A stretch of 6,919 nt of DNA from an uncultured Lachnospiraceae bacterium (lineage in GTDB: Bacteria; Bacillota; Clostridia; Lachnospirales; Lachnospiraceae): positions 1 to 6,919 of the forward strand of contig CAJTOW010000170.1 in NCBI GenBank assembly GCA_910577655.1, given 5' to 3'. Position 1 is the first letter of the stretch. Every line of letters starts with the position of its first letter. The position numbers and the translations under genes were made by a program. A model generated the notes under the pieces. The model searched no databases. It saw only the letters and a program-made list of their open reading frames with translations, and was not told the DNA's origin. Positions 1 to 5,071 of the stretch are shown here, in pieces.

Positions 1-446
1 TCGGTTCCCAGGTCATCGTAGGCAATTACTTCCGAGGACAGAATTCTTTTGGACAGCAGAGCCCCGGCGCCGCCTACGGCGGCAAAGTATACGGCTCCGT
101 TGCGGACAATGGCGTCCAAGACAGCCTGACTTCTCTTTCCCTTGCCGATCATGGCGCCCAGACCCAGATCCAGAAGCTGGGGGGTGTACTTGTCCATACG
201 GCTGGCCGTGGTGGGACCGGCGGAGCCGATGGGGCGGCCTTCCCTGGCGGGGGATGGGCCCATATAGTAGATCACATTGCCGTCCAGGTCAAAGGGAAGC
301 TTCTGACCCGCATCCAGGGCCTCCTGCATGCGCTTGTGGGCGGCGTCCCGGGCGGTGTAGACGGTTCCGGTCAGGTACACATAGTCACCTGCTTTTAAAT
401 GTTTTACATCTTCTTTTTTTACTGGTACATGAAGCTTGTGGTTCAT
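1..446 (-). CDS. Class I (Fe-S) fumarate hydratase beta subunit / C-terminal domain, partial
   Basis: The first 148 codons of a gene that leaves the window at the left edge. The protein matches the swivelling C-terminal domain of the oxygen-sensitive class I hydro-lyases, which interconvert fumarate and malate; in two-subunit forms the [4Fe-4S] cluster sits on the separate alpha chain. Visible landmarks are LTGTVYTARDAAHKRM (residues 25-40), IYYMGPSPAREGRPIGSAGPTTASRMD (59-85, quoted as landmarks IYYMGP, PIGSAGPTTASRMD), the GKG segment (101-103) and the AAVGGAGALL stretch (122-131). Family members are about 185 residues, so roughly 40 residues are missing. The ATG at 444-446 has AGGAGG (451-456) at 4 nt, or AAGGAGGA slightly further, and no competing start. 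It is GC-richer than its neighbours. L(+)-tartrate dehydratase beta subunit (TtdB) is a close paralogue and cannot be excluded. No alpha subunit lies directly upstream; it may be to the left. Confidence 0.88.
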   Translation of the reverse strand, partial: MNHKLHVPVKKEDVKHLKAGDYVYLTGTVYTARDAAHKRMQEALDAGQKLPFDLDGNVIYYMGPSPAREGRPIGSAGPTTASRMDKYTPQLLDLGLGAMIGKGKRSQAVLDAIVRNGAVYFAAVGGAGALLSKRILSSEVIAYDDLGT

Positions 447-489
447 GGAATCCTCCTTCTATCTGTTAACAAAAAAGGTATGTATGATT

Positions 490-520
490 GTGACAGTTCA
501 ATGGGTATCTGAACTGTTAC
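490..520. repeat. Inverted repeat of the GTGACAGTTCA family
   Basis: GTGACAGTTCA (490-500) faces TGAACTGTTAC (510-520) across a 9-base spacer; the arms match at 10 of 11 positions. No T tract follows on either strand, so it does not look like an intrinsic terminator. It lies in the leader/promoter region of the fumarase gene. The same 11-mer recurs exactly at 6800-6810 and as GTAACAGTTC at 4971-4980, so this is probably a dispersed element or protein-binding site. The function is unknown. Confidence 0.6.
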
Positions 521-560
521 CAGTAACAATCTTCGTGGTACGGGAACAAAAAATAAATCC

Positions 561-589
561 TTGACTATATCATGGTAAAATGCTATCAT
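561..589 (+). promoter_or_regulatory. Promoter of the antisense RNA
   Basis: A -35 box TTGACT (561-566), a 17-base spacer and a -10 box TATCAT (584-589), preceded by TGC (581-583), which gives an extended -10. This is close to sigma-A consensus. The predicted transcription start is near 595-597. No protein-coding gene follows on the plus strand; a terminator comes only about 110 bases later, so the product must be a short RNA. Confidence 0.8.
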
Positions 590-596
590 GAAATTG

Positions 597-631
597 CAAT
601 ACAGAAAAGGGCGGCGGTGAAGCTGCCGCCC
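597..631 (-). terminator. Intrinsic terminator of the small-peptide mRNA
   Basis: On the minus strand a 7-bp GC-only stem (GGGCGGC/GCCGCCC, arms 609-615 and 625-631) is followed by TTTTCTGTATT. It starts 9 bases after the stop codon of the peptide gene (640-642). Wobble pairs could extend the stem inward. The same hairpin lies near the 5' end of the plus-strand antisense RNA. Confidence 0.7.
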
Positions 632-639
632 GGTGACCA

Positions 640-813
640 TTAACGGTTGCTTACGCAATCGTCAGAGGGCCCATCAGGTGCTGGCAGGCTAGCTGATGGG
701 TCTTTTTCTGTCACTTTCCTTAACCGCTTTATGTAAGGTTTACTCTTTTCAGCCAGTGTTGCCAGACCTACCAAAATACTTACTATGCGGCTCATGATGT
801 CTAATAATCCCAT
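640..813 (-). CDS. 57-residue hydrophobic/basic small protein, candidate type I toxin
   Basis: I do not recognise a named family. The peptide has three parts. Residues 2-21 (GLLDIMSRIVSILVGLATLA) are a hydrophobic, possibly membrane-spanning or amphipathic helix. Residues 22-36 are strongly basic (EKSKPYIKRLRKVTE). Residues 37-57 form a Pro/Asp/Ser-rich tail. A short hydrophobic helix followed by a Lys/Arg-rich stretch, at about 58 residues, resembles the plan of TxpA, BsrG and YonT-type toxins, but I can claim no sequence similarity. The start ATG at 811-813 has AGGAGG (823-828) at 9 nt; an in-frame ATG at 820-822 abuts that site and is rejected. The gene has its own promoter (939-967), a structured leader of about 120 nt and a terminator (609-631), so it is monocistronic. 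Its 3' third is covered by the antisense RNA. Amphipathic bacteriocin-like or delta-lysin-like peptide is the main alternative. Confidence 0.62.
   Translation of the reverse strand: MGLLDIMSRIVSILVGLATLAEKSKPYIKRLRKVTEKDPSASLPAPDGPSDDCVSNR
670..707 (+). terminator. Intrinsic terminator of the antisense RNA
   Basis: CCCATCAG (670-677) pairs perfectly with CTGATGGG (693-700) and is followed by TCTTTTTCTG (701-710). It is oriented for plus-strand transcripts. It lies inside the coding region of the minus-strand peptide, so those codons also encode an RNA structure on the other strand. Confidence 0.78.
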
Positions 814-842
814 AGACCACATCCTCCTTTCTCTGGTGTTTA

Positions 843-890
843 CACACCTTTGGCATAATCTTAATTTCCTAAGATCATCCCAAAGGTGTG
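843..890 (-). promoter_or_regulatory. Long hairpin in the leader of the small-peptide mRNA
   Basis: Two 21-base arms, 843-863 and 870-890, are complementary at 19 of 21 positions and separated by only 6 bases. Both ends are solid: CACACCTTTGG at the outside and TCTTA at the loop. In the minus-strand mRNA the hairpin sits between the predicted start (about 932) and the ribosome binding site (823-828), ending about 14 bases before it. No T tract follows, so it is not a terminator. It could stabilise the mRNA, slow ribosome loading, or bind a regulator as DNA. Confidence 0.65.
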
Positions 891-938
891 CATGTCCCAA
901 ATAGGGAGTGCATCGCCTGCCTTTTCTGATGTAAGACT

Positions 939-967
939 ATTATAAAGGATTTGCGGCAGAATGTACA
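939..967 (-). promoter_or_regulatory. Promoter of the small-peptide mRNA
   Basis: On the minus strand the -35 box is TGTACA (962-967, 4 of 6 consensus), the spacer is exactly 17 bases and the -10 box is a perfect TATAAT (939-944). The predicted start is near 932, giving an mRNA of about 330 nt ending near 600. The remaining bases from 968 to 1064 are AT-rich and hold no gene that I can support; GTTACTGTTCA at 1006-1016 loosely resembles the repeat at 490-520. Confidence 0.75.
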
Positions 968-1064
968 CCTTTAATTTCACATGTTTCATAAAATATTATA
1001 TATTTGTTACTGTTCATAGGGTGGTTGATAGAAATCCTAATTATAGCTCATAGAATTCATGACA

Positions 1065-1098
1065 GTCTTAAAAACCCCCTGGTCGAATGACCAGGGGG
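1065..1098 (-). terminator. Intrinsic terminator downstream of the GntR gene
   Basis: CCCCCTGGTC (1075-1084) pairs perfectly with GACCAGGGGG (1089-1098) around a GAAT loop. On the minus strand it is followed by TTTTTAAGAC. It begins 38 bases after the stop codon of the regulator and probably ends the whole amidase-TRAP-regulator transcription unit, insulating it from the peptide locus to the left. Confidence 0.9.
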
Positions 1099-1136
1099 CT
1101 CGGAAAAAATACTTTTATGTTTTTACTTTTAAAACG

Positions 1137-1763
1137 TTAAACCGTTTTGTAAGCCTCTATAGCCGCCTCTGCCACATTGTTCAGATGACGACTCAGCACC
1201 TCCCGGCTCTTTGGCAGATTACGTTCCCGGATACCGGCAATCAGTTCCATATGTTCCTCAAAGGAATTACGGTTATAAGTTTTATTCATAAAAGCACGGT
1301 AACTGATTCGCTCAATCTGTGTATATAAAACATCCATAAATCCTACCAGACGCCGACTTCCGCTCTTCTCTATAATCAGGTTGTGAAGGTGCAGATCCGC
1401 AAGGTAATCCTCATCCCAATCGCCAGCTTCCTTTGCATCTGTCAGTTTCTTTGCTGCAAGATCCAGCTCCTCTTCTGTGATCCGGTTGAATCCCCTGTCC
1501 AGTGCCCACAGTTCAAAAAGCAGACGAAGATCAAAGATATCCTCCACATCATAAGGAGTCAGTGCTGTAACAAAGGTCCCCCGGAATGCATAACTGACTA
1601 CTGCTCCTTCCGCCTCCAGATCCCGCAGCGCCTCCCGGATCGGAGTGCGGCTCATATGCAGCTCCTCTGACAGATCATTTTCCAGAATTGGTGTCCCATC
1701 TTTTAAATTCCCGGTTATGATCCTTTTACGTATATAATCGTAGGCCTGGTCTTTTCTTGACAT
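1137..1763 (-). CDS. GntR-family transcriptional regulator, FCD (FadR) subfamily
   Basis: A 208-residue regulator of normal family length. Residues 4-70 form the winged helix-turn-helix, with the recognition region SRTPIREALRDLEAEGAV (38-55). Residues about 76-203 form the all-helical FCD effector domain. The four residues that usually bind a metal ion and a carboxylate effector in FCD domains are all present: D123, H127 (DLHLH), H171 (EEH) and H193 (RHL). The ATG at 1761-1763 has GAGG (1772-1775) at 8 nt. The gene follows dctM with a 178-base gap, no terminator between them, and a promoter at 1901-1929, so it can be made both from the operon and alone. By context it probably represses the amidase-TRAP operon through the palindrome at 6592-6601 and is relieved by the transported acid or its product. 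The ligand is unknown. Confidence 0.93.
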   Translation of the reverse strand: MSRKDQAYDYIRKRIITGNLKDGTPILENDLSEELHMSRTPIREALRDLEAEGAVVSYAFRGTFVTALTPYDVEDIFDLRLLFELWALDRGFNRITEEELDLAAKKLTDAKEAGDWDEDYLADLHLHNLIIEKSGSRRLVGFMDVLYTQIERISYRAFMNKTYNRNSFEEHMELIAGIRERNLPKSREVLSRHLNNVAEAAIEAYKTV

Positions 1764-1900
1764 TTCATCAACCTCTGCATTCTTTCTTGTACTCTATCAT
1801 GTGCCTCCGGCGAATGTACAGAAAATTGGTATGGAAGATGCGACTTCATGACCTCATTCTCCCACAGTTTGGCACTCTGGCGGTGAACTTTCATAGCAAT

Positions 1901-1929
1901 ATCATATAACAGATATTTCCAGAAATCAA
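1901..1929 (-). promoter_or_regulatory. Internal promoter for the GntR regulator
   Basis: On the minus strand, TTGATT (1924-1929), a 17-base spacer and TATGAT (1901-1906) lie just after the dctM stop codon (1942-1944). The predicted start is near 1894, about 130 bases before the regulator's ATG. A copy of the operator palindrome seen at 6592-6601 is not visible here, so autoregulation through that site is not supported. Confidence 0.6.
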
Positions 1930-1941
1930 TCAACATTTCTT

Positions 1942-3228
1942 TTAATAAATCAAATCCACAATCCATGTGGAAACTCCCGGCACAAACACCAGAAGAAGCA
2001 GGATCACAAGAAGCAGCATATAAAATGGCAGCGATTCTTTAATAAAATCCCTGGTTTTGCATCTGGTAACACCACAAGTTACAAACATCAAAGTTCCCAG
2101 AGGTGGCGTAATGGTGCCGATAGATCCGTTGAAAATATAGATCATGGCAAACTGGATTTCGTTGATCCCATAGGCTCTGGCAATGGGGGCCAGCAGTGGC
2201 ACCAGGATGATGGTGGAAGCATTTCCTTCCATGAACATTCCCAGAAAGATCAGAAAAAGATTCACCACCAGCAGGAATACATATTTGTTGTGGATTGTGC
2301 TGACCATGGCCTCGGCCATTTTCTGGGGAATCTGTTCATTGGTCAGTATCCAGGAAAGAACTGTGGCCGCTGCAACGATCAGCATAATGGAAGCCGTGGA
2401 TACAGCTGTCTCCGACAGGCTTGTGACAATATCCTCCTTTTTAATCTCATGGTAGAGAAATCCAAGAACCAGAGAGAATATCACAGCAGCTGACCCTGCC
2501 TCTGTTGCCGTGAAGATTCCAACCCGGATACCGCCTATAATCAGCACAGGAAGGCACAATGGAAGGACTGCAGGCTTTATGGCGGCACCAAATGCTTTTG
2601 GTGTCATTCTTTCCGTCCGGATGGGAAGGTATCCCCTCTTTTTTGAGATGACGGACACAAATATCATCAGACTAACACATAACAGAAGTCCCACACTCAT
2701 TCCCGCTGCAAACAGCTTTCCGATGGAAATGTTGGCAAGAAATCCATATAGGATCAGGGCGATCCCAGGGGGTATCAGCGGGGTGATCATGGCTGATACG
2801 GCTGTGACTACGCTGGAGAAGGATTTGGAGTAGCCGGACCGCTCCATCTCTGGCACCAGCAGCTTAGCCTCCATGGCTGCATCTGCCAGATTTGAGCCTG
2901 ACAGACCTCCCATAACCGTAGACAGCAGGACATTTACCTGGGCAAGACCCCCGTTCATTCTTCCGGTAACCGCTTCACAGAAACGGATCAGACGCCTTGT
3001 CACACCGGAATAGTTCATCAGGACACCGGAACAGACAAAAAAAGGTATCGCCAGAAGGGAAAGGCTCTGGGTTCCGACAATCATGCGCTGTGCAAACAGG
3101 GTCATACTGACATCCGGGTTCATGACAAAATAGATCAGGGAGCCTGCCAGAATGGATATGAACACAGGAACCTTCAAAAACAGGCATACCAGCATAACAG
3201 CCAGTGTAATAATCAGCATATTGCTCAT
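1942..3228 (-). CDS. dctM: TRAP transporter large membrane subunit (DctM)
   Basis: A 428-residue inner-membrane protein that forms the ion-driven translocation channel of a tripartite ATP-independent periplasmic-type transporter. It is hydrophobic throughout, with about 11-12 predicted membrane segments. Family landmarks are GGLSGSNLADAAMEA (107-121), the TPLIPPGIALILYG loop (149-162), and in the second half a similar region with MEGNAST and a GTITPPLG motif, reflecting the internal duplication of the family. Length is typical and the frame is intact. The ATG at 3226-3228 overlaps the dctQ stop codon as ATGA, which implies translational coupling, and a GGAGGA site lies about 6-7 bases upstream. 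It works with DctQ and the binding protein DctP. Sodium coupling is known for the family and is not shown here. Confidence 0.95.
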   Translation of the reverse strand: MSNMLIITLAVMLVCLFLKVPVFISILAGSLIYFVMNPDVSMTLFAQRMIVGTQSLSLLAIPFFVCSGVLMNYSGVTRRLIRFCEAVTGRMNGGLAQVNVLLSTVMGGLSGSNLADAAMEAKLLVPEMERSGYSKSFSSVVTAVSAMITPLIPPGIALILYGFLANISIGKLFAAGMSVGLLLCVSLMIFVSVISKKRGYLPIRTERMTPKAFGAAIKPAVLPLCLPVLIIGGIRVGIFTATEAGSAAVIFSLVLGFLYHEIKKEDIVTSLSETAVSTASIMLIVAAATVLSWILTNEQIPQKMAEAMVSTIHNKYVFLLVVNLFLIFLGMFMEGNASTIILVPLLAPIARAYGINEIQFAMIYIFNGSIGTITPPLGTLMFVTCGVTRCKTRDFIKESLPFYMLLLVILLLLVFVPGVSTWIVDLIY

Positions 3229-3746
3229 AACTCTTCCTCCGTTACAGTCCGGGCAGCATCCTGGCTTTTGTCTTCTTTATGTCCCGCCCGGTATTCCCCA
3301 TATATATGACTGACCATCATCCAGACACAGGCGATGGGAATGATCCCATAGATCTGATAATATGGAATTCTCAATATTCCAGTGCGCCGTCCGCTGGCCA
3401 GTGAGATTCCTGCATACCGGGCACTTAGGACAGTCAGAAACGCCAGTACAGTCACAATCAGTACCGATACCAGGATATGAAGGATCTTCTGGACTTTCTG
3501 GGGGAACATCTCCACAAGTATCTCCACGGCTACATGGCCGCCCTCCCGGAATGCCGCCCCTGCTCCCAGAAATACCACCCACACTATGGCCATCATCTGT
3601 ACCTCCTCCAGCCACTCCAATGGCCGGTTCAGAACATACCGGAATATCACGCCGCTAAATGTCACAAGGACCAGTATTCCCAGAACTGTATCACAGACCA
3701 GAAGGTCCCAGTTCATCAACATTTTTCTGAATTTTCTTCCACTCAT
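3225..3746 (-). CDS. dctQ: TRAP transporter small membrane subunit (DctQ)
   Basis: A 173-residue membrane protein with four predicted transmembrane segments (about 16-36, 50-66, 88-108 and 131-148). The diagnostic pattern of the family is clear: FRYVLNRPLEWLEEV (35-49), then W56, G61 and H71 (REGGH). It partners with DctM in the membrane domain. I place the start at ATG 3744-3746, which has GGAGGAGG (3753-3760) at 6 nt. A TTG two codons earlier (3750-3752) directly abuts that site and is unlikely. The stop overlaps the dctM start by 4 bases. A gap of 120 bases separates it from dctP. Confidence 0.93.
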   Translation of the reverse strand: MSGRKFRKMLMNWDLLVCDTVLGILVLVTFSGVIFRYVLNRPLEWLEEVQMMAIVWVVFLGAGAAFREGGHVAVEILVEMFPQKVQKILHILVSVLIVTVLAFLTVLSARYAGISLASGRRTGILRIPYYQIYGIIPIACVWMMVSHIYGEYRAGHKEDKSQDAARTVTEEEL

Positions 3747-3752
3747 CCACAA

Positions 3753-3760
3753 CCTCCTCC
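3753..3760 (-). promoter_or_regulatory. Ribosome binding site that fixes the dctQ start
   Basis: GGAGGAGG ends 6 bases before ATG 3744-3746 and immediately next to the in-frame TTG at 3750-3752. Spacing selects the ATG. The strong site fits the need to re-initiate after the 120-base gap that follows dctP. Confidence 0.75.
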
Positions 3761-3768
3761 AGTTTCTA

Positions 3769-3800
3769 GCGGAAACACGGTATATTCTGTGTGCATCCGC
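3769..3800 (-). other. Imperfect hairpin in the dctP-dctQ gap
   Basis: GCGGA...TCCGC forms the outer stem and ACAC/GTGT the inner one (arms 3769-3778 and 3789-3800, with two unpaired bases on one side). It lies between the dctP stop and the dctQ ribosome binding site. It has no T tract, so it is not a clear terminator. Structures between binding-protein and membrane-subunit genes often protect the upstream mRNA and raise binding-protein yield; that role here is a guess. Confidence 0.35.
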
Positions 3801-3866
3801 TGAAGGCTCACAGTAAACTCTCTTTCATTCATTGGTGGCGCGTCCCCCCGCTGGACACATGAAGGT

Positions 3867-4952
3867 TTACTTTCCAATCGCTTTCAGGACATCCTCATAC
3901 AGACCATCACTCCAGCCAAAGCTGCTTCCTTTATCATAAAAAGGTCTGGAAGCGTCTATCCACTGCTGACGTTCTGCATCGGAAAGCTCCTGCACGGTCA
4001 CCCCTTCTTCCCTGAATTTTTCTTCATACTCATCATCTGCTTTCTCCTGCTGCACGTTGAATTCCTGTCCAACCTCGGCCAGGGTTGAGGTCAGAAGCTC
4101 CTGCTGCCCTGGTGTCATCCGGTTCCATACATCGGAACTCATGGTCCACATAGAGATCACCCGTACATGCCCTGTCTTGAGAAGATATTTGGACACTTCC
4201 TGGAATTTCCGGTTGTACAGAGTGGAAAGAGGATTTTCCCCTCCGTCGATGGTTCCGGTCTGCAGGGCTGTATATACCTCAGACAGATTCATAGCCGTGG
4301 CCGAAGCCCCCAGTACATTGAAGCTTTCCGTCTGGATCTGGTTTGCAGGAACACGGATTTTCATTCCTTTAATGTCCTCAGGACTGTGAACCGGCTTGTT
4401 GGTCAGCAGATGACGGACACCGGTGATCCAGGTGGAGTCAATGACCTTCAGTCCTTTCTCTTCCAGCTTCCCACACTGTTCCTGATACCATTCACTTTCT
4501 GTCAGCATGGCGCACTGCTCCCGGCTGTCGAACAGGAATGGCCCGAACAGAATTCCCAGATCCGGGACTCCATACTCCGCCATAAAGGCCGGATCTGCCC
4601 CCACAATATCCGGCTCACCCATGAGAAGCGCATCTATGATATCTGTCTTTCCCCCAAGCTGGCTGTCCGGGTAGATCACGATCTTAAGGCTTCCGTCTCC
4701 CCGCTCCTCCACCAGACTGGCCCACTGCTCCAGAGCCTGTCCGATGGGCTCTGTCCGGGAATATTCGGATGCTACCTTCAGGGTGATTTCATTGCCGGAT
4801 GAGGTACCTTCACTGCCCTGGGCAGATGTCTCCTCTACTGCTTTGCCGGGTACAGTTTCATCTTTTGGGCCTGCTGTCCCCTGATTTCCACACCCTATGC
4901 AGCCTGCGGTCACTGCTGCTGCCAAAAGTCCTGCAAGTATTTTTTTCATCAT
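3867..4952 (-). CDS. dctP: TRAP transporter solute-binding lipoprotein (DctP)
   Basis: A 361-residue extracytoplasmic binding protein anchored as a lipoprotein. The signal is MMKKILAGLLAAAVTAGC with Cys18 as the likely lipidated residue (Cys21 is an alternative), followed by a Ser/Gly/Glu-rich linker to about residue 54. The DctP fold follows: the GG-KTDIIDALLMGEPDI region (100-117), GMKIRVPA (196-203) whose Arg200 is the residue that usually salt-bridges the ligand carboxylate, and VYTALQTGTIDGGENP (226-241), the family hallmark. This argues for an organic-acid ligand. Two adjacent ATGs exist: AGGAGG (4957-4962) is 4 nt from the first (4950-4952) and 7 nt from the second (4947-4949), so the protein may be one residue shorter. 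It lies 119 bases after the amidase gene and 120 before dctQ. Confidence 0.95.
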   Translation of the reverse strand: MMKKILAGLLAAAVTAGCIGCGNQGTAGPKDETVPGKAVEETSAQGSEGTSSGNEITLKVASEYSRTEPIGQALEQWASLVEERGDGSLKIVIYPDSQLGGKTDIIDALLMGEPDIVGADPAFMAEYGVPDLGILFGPFLFDSREQCAMLTESEWYQEQCGKLEEKGLKVIDSTWITGVRHLLTNKPVHSPEDIKGMKIRVPANQIQTESFNVLGASATAMNLSEVYTALQTGTIDGGENPLSTLYNRKFQEVSKYLLKTGHVRVISMWTMSSDVWNRMTPGQQELLTSTLAEVGQEFNVQQEKADDEYEEKFREEGVTVQELSDAERQQWIDASRPFYDKGSSFGWSDGLYEDVLKAIGK

Positions 4953-5071
4953 GTTCCCTCCTCGTTTCTTGTAACAGTTCCTTATGGTGCACGTCTCAAG
5001 TCCCCATTATATCTGCTTTTTCATTTAGTCTTGTCAGGTACGCCATGTGACTCCTGCTGCCTTCTTTCCTT

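Larger units (their letters stand above)
596..707 (+). ncRNA. Predicted antisense regulatory RNA (candidate type I antitoxin)
   Basis: A transcript of about 110 nt is predicted from the promoter at 561-589 to the T tract at 703-707. It carries two stem-loops: a GC-rich hairpin with GGGCGGC (609-615) pairing GCCGCCC (625-631), and the terminator hairpin at 670-700. I see no ribosome binding site with an ORF in it. It is fully complementary to the 3' untranslated region and to about the last 22 codons of the minus-strand peptide gene at 640-813. A convergent, 3'-overlapping antisense RNA opposite a small hydrophobic protein is the layout of known Gram-positive type I systems such as txpA/RatA and bsrG/SR4. 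The antitoxin role is inferred from this layout, not from similarity. The exact ends are approximate. Confidence 0.7.

Noticed and set aside
443..658. 71-codon minus-strand ORF ahead of the fumarase gene
   Set aside because: It crosses the antisense promoter and the repeat, overlaps the fumarase start, and has no good start signal.
861..893. 10-codon leader ORF in the small-peptide mRNA
   Set aside because: There is an ATG at 891-893 but no ribosome binding site before it; it is probably a by-product of the hairpin sequence.
640..900. Long form of the small minus-strand ORF (86 codons from about 897)
   Set aside because: The extra 29 codons run through the leader hairpin and have no ribosome binding site; AGGAGG at 823-828 selects ATG 811-813.
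1059..1328. Plus-strand ORF of 89 codons over the GntR terminator and 3' end
   Set aside because: It begins just before the terminator hairpin, has no ribosome binding site, and is antisense to a well-supported regulator.
4167..4802. 211-codon plus-strand ORF
   Set aside because: It is antisense to the intact dctP gene, has no ribosome binding site or recognisable domain, and is a shadow of its codon pattern.
5006..5011. TATAAT on the minus strand between the amidase gene and dctP
   Set aside because: No -35 box at 16-18 bases; the nearest candidate (CTGACA) is 20 bases away. A secondary dctP promoter is possible but not supported.
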